Origin: Glycine soja
Lineage: Eukaryota > Streptophyta > Magnoliopsida > Fabales > Fabaceae
Direction: 5' to 3'
DNA: 64,000 bases
NCBI RefSeq assembly: GCF_004193775.1
Contig: NC_041019.1
Coordinates: 1,433,501-1,497,500, forward strand
Part shown: positions 27,360-41,395 of the stretch, piece by piece
How positions within the stretch are numbered: position 1 is the first letter of the stretch
Layout: each line of letters opens with the position of its first letter
Position numbers and translations under genes: made by a program
Notes under the pieces: model-generated
The model's database searches: none
What the model saw: only the letters and a program-made list of their open reading frames with translations
Told to the model about the DNA's origin: nothing

Positions 27360-28970
27360 AGCAATTTGAAGTGACGTGTTTGTAAATATGCTGGAAATTT
27401 TTTTGGTAATGAGCTTTTTATTAATTTTAACTTGACGTGAATACTTTAGCAGCAGTGAGAATCGTTTTTAACAAAAAATAATAAACGATACAAATATATT
27501 AATTTTTAGAAAAGTAAGAATGATTATGTGGTTTGTCAATTACTATATATTATTTTACAGTCATAATTAATTATTATAAAAATAATGTTGGTGCAAAATT
27601 TCCATATTAAACAACACCGATCTGCTTTACTGACTCATACCGGAGTGCTTTTCTTTGTTTATTATTGGGTTGATGGCAGAGTTGAAAATCGCAAGTTTAG
27701 TGCTTAATGTTCTTCGACAGAATTACGTCTAGATTCATACAGTAAGATGATCAGATTAATATATAGTACTATGTTTAGTGTCCTGAAGCTGAAGCCACTA
27801 AGCACTAAGTAACTTTTCGTCTCTCTGAACATTGATTACACTAAGCACAGCCTGCACAATCTACATTTTGTTAACTAGTTATCGTACTTCTGCAAAAACT
27901 TGTCTAGATTCAATGAATATTGAGTTTTCTCTTTTTATGGTACTTTTTCTTACATTTCTTTCTTTTTATGTAGAAATTCTAGTAAAGATATGTTAAGGTT
28001 TTTTTAAAGATAATAAAGTGTTAACAAAATTAAATATTTTTTTTTTAAAATAAGTTGAAACACACACACATAAGTGACACGTTGCTCTTTCACTACTAGG
28101 TTATTTTTTAAGTTAATATATTATACTTGCTAGCTTGATGTTTTCTTCTCAGCAGAGCGTATGTTTTAATGTCTAAAACTACCCATAATATTAACTCTTT
28201 TCGGTTAACAATTGCCGACAAGTGTTGTTTGAAAATTTTAACATAACATAACATTTGGTCTCTTACTTAGTATGAGAGATTCAAATCGCAAGTCACATGC
28301 ACGCAGCTATGATATTTCGGTTGCAATGCAAGTGCGTAACTCCAATTTAAGCTCTGGAAACTTTGCAAATGATGAGTGCTAAATCTTTACTTATGCTGTT
28401 ATGCATCGATCAGTCTATTTGCGAGTGATTTTGGCTTTTATATGAGGGTGCTCAAAGTGCACATACAACAATCATAGAACTTTGATACTTATAAGAAAAA
28501 AAAATCTAAAAATAACAATGGCTCATTTCATCACAAAGATGACATAAAAAGTTAGATTTCCAACTCTATTAGTAATGTTTAAATTGGCGTAGAGTTGTTC
28601 CAACTTAATGAAGAGTCTCAGTTTCAATTCCTGAATACATTATTAAATATTTGAAGGGATAATTTTATCGCCTATAATGATCTTATTCGATTTGAACAAG
28701 ATTACCTCAGCTAAAGAATACTTTGGTTTAGAAAAAAAAAAAAAAGTTTAAACATACATGAGGCTATAGTATTTAGCTGTAACCACAATGCATTCTTACC
28801 ATTTTTCCTTTAATATTTTTCAATATATCAATTGCAAATGCATTCACTTTTCATGTAACACTTACTTTATAAAGAATTAAAAGATTTATAGAAGGATATA
28901 ATAAGAGGATTCATCATTACTCATTTTCATAATAAAACTGAAACAGAATAAAGTAGAAGAGTGTAATTAG
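27360..28970. other. Intergenic region between SULTR2 and the PAT pseudogene
   Basis: About 1.6 kb without a recognisable gene, repeat array or long open frame. AT-rich throughout. Confidence 0.6.
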
Positions 28971-31920
<2,950 letters not shown>

Positions 31921-31929
31921 GGAAATGAG

Positions 31930-34900
31930 AAGCTATGCAACGTTCAAACACCAAGATTGGGTTGGGGGTATAGAGTTGACTAAGTGCATTGCAAGTAGTG
32001 AAAAGATGCAAAGCTAAGCTAAGGGGAACTTGTTTGTCTGTAAACGTAAAAAAATAGTTTCTTGTTTGTGTTGGGTAACAATGTCCAATTCAACTTCAGG
32101 AACGTACGTAGATGGAGAACGTTTAAATATACATAAATAAATAAATAAACTGGAGTAGTACGTATAAGTGGTATTTTTTAAAAAAGTCAGCTGCAGGATG
32201 TGTCAGTGTGATAGTATATTTTTTATAAAAAAATTACTTTTTTAAAAAGCTGTAATTTTGTTTAATTAAAGATAATCTCAGAATGTGGTAATCTGCAGAT
32301 ATACTGTATTCACAATTATGGTCATGGTCGAGGTGAGCTCCACTCAACATGTAAAAATTATTGATATTTTGGGTTCTCATTTCGGGCTTGAGAAGATAAG
32401 AAAAAAACTATTTAGAAGACAACAAGCTGTTTCCTTTATATATAAAAAAAATTAAGTCAATTGAGTTATCAGAATTCATATCTTAAAACTCCATAAACAC
32501 TATTTTATTCATCATGAATGATTCTATATATGATATTTGTAGGTTATATGTTTTTCCTAACCCATCCTTGAGTGAATAGTTACAGGATGACAGGTAGAGA
32601 AATGAGATTCAAATAAAATAATTGTGGGCAATCATAGTCAAGAGGGAGCTATTGACTCCTCCAACAAAATTATTCTTGATCCCTATCGGTCAAAAATAAT
32701 GATCAAAATATTCTTTGAGCATTTCATCATGTAGTTTCCCACCCCACCACTCTTTCCTCCTTCTGTTTCTTCATTCCTTTCATCATTTCTTCTCTCCCTT
32801 TTTTTCATTCATTCATTCCTTTTTTCTTTTTCACTCCCAATTATTTACTCTCTCCGCTCACGTTGTTGAAGGTATTTTTTTTTGTTTTTTAAACATAATG
32901 AAATCCTAATTCCGTTGTGCACTTTTGAACATCAGAATCATGGTTATATTTCTTTTCATGTCTTTGTATAACACAATAAAATTGTGATTTCATTGTATTA
33001 TAATTTTTGTTATACAACAAAATCACAATTATGTTGTAATGCAAATTTGCACCCCATGCAACATAACGGAATCACAATTTCATTGTGTAATAATTTATGT
33101 TACTCAACAAAATCACACAAATTTTAGCACAATAAAACCATGATTCCACTAAGTAACAAAACTTGTTAGATAATATTCTATTGGGCTTCAAATTATATAG
33201 CAACCATTTTTTTAAATAACCAATGTTTTATGTTGATTGTGTGGGTTAGTGGATTGGAATACATATATATATCTGATGAGGTTACAAAATCACCTGAATG
33301 GAGAAATATGGATGATGGAAACCAATGTTTCTTTTACCAATCCTTTGTTTTATATGGAACCAAGTCTAATGATACTGGTATGGAAAATGATAATGATGAA
33401 AATGTGGATGGTGATGACACTGATATGCCGTCGATATAATGTATTGGTCCACTCATCTAGGTTGTAAAGTTGGATCTTCTTTCCACTGAGGAGTCAAACG
33501 CTAGTTGCATCCCATCTTATTGTAATTGGATTTGTCAATAAAAATCACTTTGTATAAATATACATTATCCACTAAAGATACCATTTACTTTTGTAAGCTA
33601 GTACTGATTTATTCGCTAACTCTGAGTTTTGTATGGTAATGTGGTTTTTTTAAAGGGATAATTATTTGTTTTCTCTTGTTGTACCATAATGGAAAAAATA
33701 TTGCACATCTGAAACCTGTTTATGACAAAAGTCTTACATGAAATGCATTGATATTTTTAATTCAATACAATTTTAATAGGTTAGAGGATTTCAATATGTA
33801 ATACATTTTTCTAAGAATTGAAATAATTTTAAATGTTCAATGTATATCTAATTAATTCTATAAATGTGTATCTTAATATGTTATAAATATTTTTATAAAA
33901 TTTCATTTAATATATAAGTTTTTTTCCTGTGCAAAACCTATTAGAATAACCATTAAAAAAACAAAAAAAATGTACAACAAAAATATGATTTTATCATATT
34001 TCTGCTGCAGTAGGGGCACAGAAAAAGACATCTGGATTCTGATGTTCACTGCAGGTGAGAATAAGCTTGGAATTTTCTAATGATGATAGGGACAATAGCA
34101 ATTTGATTGGGACCAATTGCAACCCCTAATTAGGATTTACAATGCTTCATTAATTGAATTGGAAAAAAAGAAAAGAAAAAAAAGCCCGATAGCAGCACGT
34201 AGCCATGTACTTCGTTTCCAAGTTGTATCGTCAATTAAATTATTAGTATCGTACTCGGCAGAGGATGTTATGGATGAGAACAATAATTTTAAAACATATC
34301 AATTGATAGTCGGTGATTTAAATAATAGTATTTCATGTGACAAAAAAATTCAATACGAATTTATATTTTATAGGCTATATTTTCGGGAATGAAGATCCAT
34401 GACAATTAACATAAAGTGAGTTAAGTTTTCGGGGGACACAACCATTTTTAGTTTTATTGATTCACTAATTTCTCTAGCTTCTATATGGGCAACTTTTTCA
34501 CTTCAAAGAAAGATTATTATTGATTATCTCCACCCCTCTATCTCATTTAGTTATTTTTCTTCTTAAACATTCAACCTATTTCATTTTATTATTATTTTTT
34601 TTTTGTTTCAGTACAATCTTACTGGGATCAAAATCAGACATTGAATGTACCATTCCAACAGAAATTCAAACTGTTTCGCGACTTTGTGCGGGACAAGCAC
34701 CTTTTGCTATATGCCTATATCTAATCCACGTTAATACCATTTTGACTTTTATTATAAACCACTCTATTCGACTCCAACCAAATGACCAAATCCATTCTCC
34801 AAGACATACAATAGCCAAAAACAGTACACATTCAATCAAATGATACGAAAAATTGCAGCTCCTTGTAGTAAAACAAATCATCAGTTGCTAAGGATTTGGT

Positions 34901-35250
34901 ATTACATTTTTTATGTCATTGTCTACCAACCATATTCAATAAACAGAAGCGAGGTCCGATGAGGAAATAAAAGCTATATGCAAATATCAATTTGGAGACT
35001 TGCAGTAGAGTCAACAGGAATAAGCCAACTAAAAATACTGAGATCTTCCTTTTTTTGCAGCAGGATACTGTAATAAAGAAACCAACACTAAAACAATGCA
35101 ATGCCCTTTATGAATTTAATGAATGTATTGCAAGAGTTTTGTTAGCTTCTCAATTGTATAGAATTTTGACACTTTTGGGTTTTGAAAGCTTACAGATGAA
35201 CAAGATGTGAACCAAACACCAACTTATTTTTGTCCATATTTGTACCTCTT
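31930..35250. other. Intergenic region with possible gene fragments
   Basis: No gene can be supported. A CT-rich patch at 32715-32870 is followed by repeated CACAA(T)AAAATTGTGATT-type short inverted motifs (32930-33160), which look like a dispersed repeat. An open frame at 33230-33439 (+) ends in an acidic run (NDNDENVDGDDTD) and may be an exon fragment captured in that repeat, but I recognise no family. The stretch 34520-35200 has short open frames without recognisable similarity. Confidence 0.45.
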
Positions 35251-36675
35251 CATCAGGAATGGCCAACAGTGAGCACAAGGCCCAGAATGAATTTACTGTC
35301 GAATGGTTGACCATCAATTACCTTCCTTCTTCATGCTGGCAAGTTGCATTTCTAGGTGCTTTAAGCACACACTAAAGCAACAAACGCACCATGTCTCCGC
35401 TAACTCTGCATATAAATAGATCAACAAGATAACAATAATTCTAGATAAGAAATATATCTTACAGATGTCTCAATAAATCTTCAAATTCATTTCCCTGGCA
35501 ATTTCTACATATTTTATAACAACTATCTTCTAGCCAAAATGTAAGAGTAAAGAATCTTGCAGCTTTCACAACTTAGAATTGAAAAGGGCAAGCACAATCC
35601 TTCTCCCCCCCTTTTTCAACACCAAATAAAGTTGACCATCACTATTTTTGTCTTGCAAGAAGAGAATAGTATTTTTTTACTTACAACAAAGTCCTAATAC
35701 CACTACCATTCGCAAAAACAAAAACAAAGTGCACCAATACTGAACGTAGCATCAAAAAACACAGACTTTTCCATCTTCCAAGTGCATCTCCAAATCAATT
35801 AAAGGCATATTACAAATCAAGACACGTATTTTCAAATCAAATCACCAATCCAAAGATGTGACTTGGTCTAACAGGACCACACAGGAGAGACAAGTAATTT
35901 AGCATTGAAGCCAACCCATGATAGCCATCATAGCCAGAAGTCACCTATTCGCTGGATGAAAGTTTCACAAACAAGACAATAACCACAAATCAAAACTAAA
36001 GACTCTATGGAGTTAAATATACAAGGCCCCCCTTCCTAGCCCTGACATTGTAGAAACCTTAGCCTCATACGAACTAACAGACAAATTCAGGATTCTAAGA
36101 CGCTCAAAGTTTACTGCAGTACCCATGAATCCATGATACTCAGAAATCTTGATATTTTCAAGCTGAGACAGTTATTTTGCATCCCTCGCAACAAACCAAA
36201 CGGAAAAATCAAGTGGAATCAAACTTATATTAGGCTAAGGGAGCAAGCATAGGATAAAATATAGAAGAAGATATTGCACAATCCACCCACAGCTCAGTAC
36301 AGAATTCAAGTACACCGAGATGCAATGAATGATTCAAGAACATCTAATTCCATCAATAAGAAACTTAGACAGGCCAAAGGAGTTATTGAAAGGTAAACCA
36401 AGAAAAGCAGCACAGTATGCTATAAATTAAACAAAACAAAACATAGATGCAGTTTCTTAAGTACTTTTGGTGCCGTTCTCCAATCAGAAGTAAAGTTTCA
36501 CCTTGATGATTTGCCTAATAAAGGTTTGCATTAACGATCAACATAAATTACCGATATACATTAGAAGAACACCAGTTACAAGCAGCTTTATCTAATGAAA
36601 CAAAACACAAATCGGTGATACATTAGAAGAACACCAATTACAATCAAAATGCAAAAAAGAAAGTAACTACCTACC
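35250..36675 (-). other. Probable 3' UTR / 3' UTR intron of the TRAPPC12-like gene
   Basis: Directly after the stop codon (TGA at 36676-36678) the minus strand reads GGTAGGTAG, a usable donor. At about 35406-35407 a clean acceptor (TTTATATGCAG) precedes non-coding sequence. A transcript with an intron starting right behind the stop would explain this 1.4 kb. No coding potential was seen. Without transcript data this is inference. Confidence 0.3.
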
Positions 36676-37758
36676 TCATGTACGAGTACAAGATGCATCA
36701 AAATCATCAGGTGCAACACGAGCAATCCAATTACTAAGCGTTCTCTTAATATCAGAGTGATTAACATACGCCAACTCATACATACTACACAAATTGACAA
36801 CAAGAGTCTCATTGAGAGCCACAGTGGGAACTCTCTCAAGCGCACTCTCCAACACCTTAATAGAATCCGACAAGTCCCTCAGATACATCAAACACAGAGC
36901 CTTGTTGTTCACCGCCACAACATCCGCACTGTCCCTCTCAATGCACTCCTCGTACTCCCTCACCGCCGACACATAATCCTTCCCAACCAAATACACCAAC
37001 GCCTTGTTCCTATTCACAAGGTTCCTAAACTCAACCTCGCTCAACGACCCATTACTCTTCCCCAACTCCTCCACCTTCAAGAACGAAACTTTCGCACCCT
37101 CCAAGTCCCCAATCTGCAACTGCATGTACCCAAGCTGGGAAACCAGCAAAGGGTCAGAACAATCGCGAGAGAGAAGCTCCTTCATCAAGCTCAAGCACAC
37201 CCCAAACTCTTTCTGACTTAAATGGTTCCCTATGATGCAATTCACCACAAAAACCTCTCTTTTTCTCCACAGATTAAGGGAGACGCCGAGGTTGCTCAGT
37301 TTCTCCTTTTCCTTAATCTTCCCGCGCACGAAATCGAGAAGAATGTAGAATCGGTCCATGCCTTGCTGACGTTGCCCTAATTTGATGGGGATTAGGGCGT
37401 GGAGCCACCGGAGGGAGAAGGGGACCATGGATCCGATCCGATTGGGGTAGATTTTGGGGTAGGTTTCGTAGCGGTAGTGGGAGCTGTCGAGGTCTTCGAG
37501 GGAATCGAGTTCCGCAGAGGCTTCGTTGAAACGACGCAGTTTGGTGAAGGAGAGGGCGTTGAAGGCAAGGTAGGTGAGGTGGTCGTGGGGCTTGTGGAGG
37601 AGAGAGAGGGCGCGGGCGCGTGAGACCTTGTCAATGATGGAACGCCACGCGCCGCGGTTCGCGAGCTCTTCCAGGGAGCTCATGTCGTGGCACGCGTCGT
37701 CGATTGGGTTCGAGAGAGGGTGCGGTTGAGAATCGGAGTTTGAAGATTCCGAGTCCAT
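36676..37758 (-). CDS. TRAPPC12-like TPR protein (TRAPP tethering complex subunit)
   Basis: Single open exon, 360 aa, from the ATG at 37758 (MDSESSNSDS). The frame stays open upstream to about 37818 but without an ATG. The protein has helical TPR-type repeats. Recognisable stretches are SLEELANRGAWRSIIDKV near the N-terminus, HPYDHLTYLAFNALSFTKLRR-like HDHLTYLAFNALSF, RIGSMVPFSLRWLHA, and a C-terminal TPR pair with SQLGYMQLQIGDLEGAK and VNNKALCLMYLRDL. This matches plant orthologues of TRAPPC12, a subunit of the TRAPPIII-type vesicle tethering complex that acts in ER-Golgi and post-Golgi traffic. The family usually has a longer unstructured N-terminus in animals; plant forms are short like this. 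GC content rises sharply at the 5' part of the exon. The call rests on recalled motifs; a generic TPR protein is the alternative. Confidence 0.8.
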   Translation of the reverse strand: MDSESSNSDSQPHPLSNPIDDACHDMSSLEELANRGAWRSIIDKVSRARALSLLHKPHDHLTYLAFNALSFTKLRRFNEASAELDSLEDLDSSHYRYETYPKIYPNRIGSMVPFSLRWLHALIPIKLGQRQQGMDRFYILLDFVRGKIKEKEKLSNLGVSLNLWRKREVFVVNCIIGNHLSQKEFGVCLSLMKELLSRDCSDPLLVSQLGYMQLQIGDLEGAKVSFLKVEELGKSNGSLSEVEFRNLVNRNKALVYLVGKDYVSAVREYEECIERDSADVVAVNNKALCLMYLRDLSDSIKVLESALERVPTVALNETLVVNLCSMYELAYVNHSDIKRTLSNWIARVAPDDFDASCTRT

Positions 37759-37819
37759 CGCCACGCCGGTGGACGGAGACTCAACGGAAAGTGACGCCGG
37801 AGTCAGCGAAAAATACAAA

Positions 37820-40370
37820 GAGTGAAAGACGAAGGAGCAAGCCTTGATTGGGTTTGTTGGTTGTTTAATGATATCTTCTTATTGGGCCTGGTCCAGGATT
37901 TTAGGCCCATAAACTAACAGTTATAAAATCTTTTTAACTACCGAAAAGTAAAGTTGGAGAAAAAACACCTGCACGACGCTATGTAGTTTCTTTACTTGAA
38001 GTTGAAGGAGTGATAATAGGGACAATTTTAATTGGGCAACAGATTAGATGTGGAAAAATATATATCTAAAGCTCGATTATGTAATGATAAAAATTATTTT
38101 TATGTATTAATAATTTGGGATAAATATTTTGTATATAATTGCTGAAAATTTATCGACTACACATGGTTCCATCATAATTCACGTTCAACATGTAAAAATA
38201 AACAACTCTTATGCTTTATTTGGTAGACTAAAATAGAGAGGAGAGAAAAGAAATAGAAAAAAAAAATTGTGGATCCTCTCTTTTAATTTAAATGTTTTTT
38301 ATTTTGATTCTCTCTATTAATGTGTGTGCATAAAAATAAACTTTAGTCTAAACACCACCTCAAAAGCAAAGTTAAAGGGAATAATTTTAGATTTCTACAC
38401 TATTCATGTGCATTCATCCTTCAAAACGCAAAACTAAAAATATTGTACTAATTGCTTGTTTCGTACATACACGCATAAGGGAAGATGCCCATGAAAGCAA
38501 ACGTGTGCTTAATCTCATTCAAAAATTGATTTTAAGTCTAAACTTAATTTTAAATTAAAATAATTTCACATAACTTTTGCATGTTATCTATTGGAAAACA
38601 ATGTATAATAATAAACATAAAAGCTATAACTATTAGGGTGTGTTTGGTTTAAAAAAAAGAAATAAAATAGATAGAAATAAAAAAATAATTTGAAAAAGGA
38701 AAAATAAAATAGAAATAAAATGATATGTTATATTGTTTGTTTTAAGAGAAATATGTGAAATAGAATATAAATAATATTATAAAATTGTTTTGTAAAGATA
38801 ATATAAGAAATTAAATTCTTGGACCCACAAGTTATGTGAAATTAAAATGATATGTTATATTGAAATCATTTTAACAAATCTCTTCATGTCATTTCTGTCT
38901 AAGGACTATTATTTCCGTCGCCCAAATCAAACATAGCCTTACCTTCGTAAAATTGTATGTATATATAAAGTATCTTAATGTTGGACCAAACGTGCTATTT
39001 TTTGTTACATTTTAATACACAAAAAAATTAGCATTTAGACAAATAATTACTTTGACCCCTAAATGTGTAAATCATTAATAGTTTAGTCCTTAAAAGAAAG
39101 AAAAAATAATTATAAACAAGTTGACATTAAGTTATATAATACGATATAATTATCATATTTTTTATACATTTAGAAATTAAATGTAAAAAAAATTATCTTT
39201 TAAAGACTAAGCCTATTTAGTTACACATCCAAGAAGAAATAAAATGATCAATTACCCATTAACATTTTGGATATAAAATTAATTGGGGAATCACTTTTCT
39301 TATGATAAAAAAAATTATACCAAATTTTACGATTGATTTACTTTTAAAATAAAAATATCTAAATATAAATATCACTTTATTGTAAAATTAATTTTGCTGA
39401 TATTCATTCAAGCACATACGTAACATTTGATTGAGAACCACTTTTGCTAGGGGAATAAAAAACTAGTTTTCAAAAAAAAAAATCCTTCATAAAAACACTT
39501 AAACACAGTATATTTAATAACACTCAACTTTAAAAGTCTTTGATCTTGCCTTAAATACGCACGTTTCTGTGTCAACTTTAAAAATCAACTAGAGAAAGAA
39601 CAATTTGTGTCATCAAAGAAAACGTCCATTCAAGTTGGTGTCAGCTGATTTCCAAATACAAACACACCCTAATATGTTCATCATAAAGATTAGATAGATT
39701 ATTGTAGTTCTCCCAAATTCAAATTTGTGTTTCTATGTTCTACTTGTTAGACATCTGGGTAAGTTAAAATCTACACTACACTACACTACGTACATACAGG
39801 GTTCGGTTTAATTTGCCTATAGCCCTACAACAAAGAAAGCCACAATTCATACGTAAACAGTCTGAAAGAACAACACAACTCATCAAATCAAAGGTTGCCT
39901 CCCTAACAAGTAACAACCAAACCCTATTTAAGGTCCCCAAACGTACGTCAAGACTACACAGTCCAAAACTACTACAAATTACGGTTCAGGAGTCGGGACC
40001 ATTGAAGCAAAGTTTAGGAAAAAACAAGGATCACAAGATGTAAGGCTCACGAGGTTAACTCCAACAATAAAAGAACTAAAACTTACGATTTAAACTTATT
40101 AGAAAAAATTATTTGCTATTAGTACTTAAAAATAAAAAAGATCTCCTACATTGACAAAATAAATTCACATACGTCAATAAAAAGTTCTAACATATCTAAA
40201 GTTAAAAATTTCTTTTAAGAATTAATTTAGATCTCACTTATGTTGTTTCCTCTTCACACTACTACACACTGTAGCAAAACAAACACCTTAAAAATAAAGC
40301 AAACTATATATATTTAAAACTTGAAAATTTACAGTGCCGTGAGAAAAAAGTAAAACACCACTACTTTTAA
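37820..40370. other. Intergenic region with MITEs
   Basis: No gene recognised. It contains a Tourist-like MITE (38636-38938), a shorter candidate MITE at about 38213-38361 with inverted ends TTTGGTAGACTAAA and TTTAGTCTAAACACCA, and an AT-rich inverted patch around 39050-39230 (TTTAGTCCTTAAAAG / CTTTTAAAGACTAAG). The short open frame at 39813-40043 has no recognisable similarity. Confidence 0.55.
38636..38938. mobile_element. Tourist-like (PIF/Harbinger) MITE, 303 bp, with TTA target duplication
   Basis: The left end is GGGTGTGTTTGGTTT and the right end, read on the minus strand, is GGCTATGTTTGATTT: 12 of 15 bases agree. TTA flanks both sides (38633-38635 and 38939-38941), the target duplication expected for PIF/Harbinger elements. 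The interior is AT-rich and non-coding, so it depends on a transposase in trans. Confidence 0.75.
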
Positions 40371-40376
40371 TTTATT
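40371..40376 (-). terminator. Candidate polyadenylation signal of the HIPP gene
   Basis: AATAAA on the minus strand, about 37 bases after the stop codon. It is close to the stop for a plant 3' UTR, and further AT-rich signals lie downstream, so this is tentative. Confidence 0.3.
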
Positions 40377-40412
40377 TTTTCTCATAATAATAATCTTTCT
40401 AGACTCTAGTGT

Positions 40413-41264
40413 CTACATGATAGAACATGCATTTGGGTTTTCATCACTGAACATGGTGGTGTATGAATCTGCATATGCTGTTGTCACTGTTCCTATGGTG
40501 GCAGCAGAGTTGTCCACTCTCCTCACATATCCCGGAGGAGCCTTCTTGTCATAAGCTTGAACAGTATATGGATTAGCCACCATGTTGAAAGGCACGTAAG
40601 GCCAAATCTCAGCCTTTTTCCCTGTTGACTTGGCCTTCTTTAAGACCTTGTTTGGTTCCACATAACCAGTTACTGTTACTTTCTGCTGCTTCCTGTTTAT
40701 CTCCACCGATTCTACTCCTACACTTACACCACCATTTTTTAGTTAATTTCATCACCTTCATACGTGTTGAATGCTATATAATTAATATATCACACTATTA
40801 ATTTTCACCAAAAGAAAAATATTACACTATTAATTGATAACATACTCTCTAACACTTTTGTTTTAACATATTATTTATTATTAATTAAAATTTATTGAAA
40901 ACCATAAATTATAAATTATAAGTGAAACCGTAAAATAAAGAGTCATATCAAACATTTTTTGTGATTTTCAACAAATTTTAACATAAAAGATGGTTGTGCT
41001 AGCTTTTTTTATATATATTATTATAATTATAATATGGCACACTACCCATGGAAGCTGATTTTGAGAATAAAATTGAGGGAAAACGTAGCACTTACCATCT
41101 AATGAAGAGAGAGTTTTCCTAACCTTGAGCACACAGCCGTCACAATCCATCATCACCTTCAGCTCCACGGTCTGTAATTGCTTCTTGTTCTTGTTCTTGT
41201 TGTTGTGTTGGTGGTTGCCATTCCCACTTCCCATTAAATCAGACCAGTAATCTCCAACCCCCAT
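40413..41264 (-). CDS. HIPP: Heavy-metal-associated isoprenylated plant protein (HIPP)
   Basis: Two exons (41096-41264 and 40413-40717) encode 157 aa. Residues about 32-95 form one HMA domain: VELKVMMDCDGCVLKV carries the metal-binding CxxC (Cys-Asp-Gly-Cys), followed by the usual LSSLDGVESVEINRKQQKV and GYVEPNKVLKKA. The protein ends in CSIM, a CaaX box for farnesylation, so membrane attachment is expected. The N-terminus is Asn/Lys-rich (HQHNNKNKNKKQ). HIPPs bind Cu, Zn or Cd and act in metal handling and stress responses. The single intron splits the HMA domain after LSSLDG, the usual place in this family. A TATA box lies about 125 bases upstream. Confidence 0.93.
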
Positions 41265-41387
41265 TTTTGTGTATTTAATATCAAAACCAATATGAAAGCA
41301 AGCTGGGAAGTTCTTGATGAGTAGAGAAAATTAGTAGGTATTAGATGGGTTGAACATCATTGATGGTGTGGGAGCGTAGGAGAAGAA

Positions 41388-41395
41388 TTTATATA
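41388..41395 (-). promoter_or_regulatory. TATA box of the HIPP gene
   Basis: On the minus strand the context reads CTCTATATAAAT, about 125 bases before the ATG at 41264. Spacing and sequence suit a plant core promoter. Confidence 0.55.

Noticed and set aside
36757..37221. 154-codon open frame on the plus strand
   Set aside because: It is antisense to the TRAPPC12-like exon, its composition (His, Arg, Gln, Leu-rich) is an artefact of the opposite strand, and it resembles no known protein.
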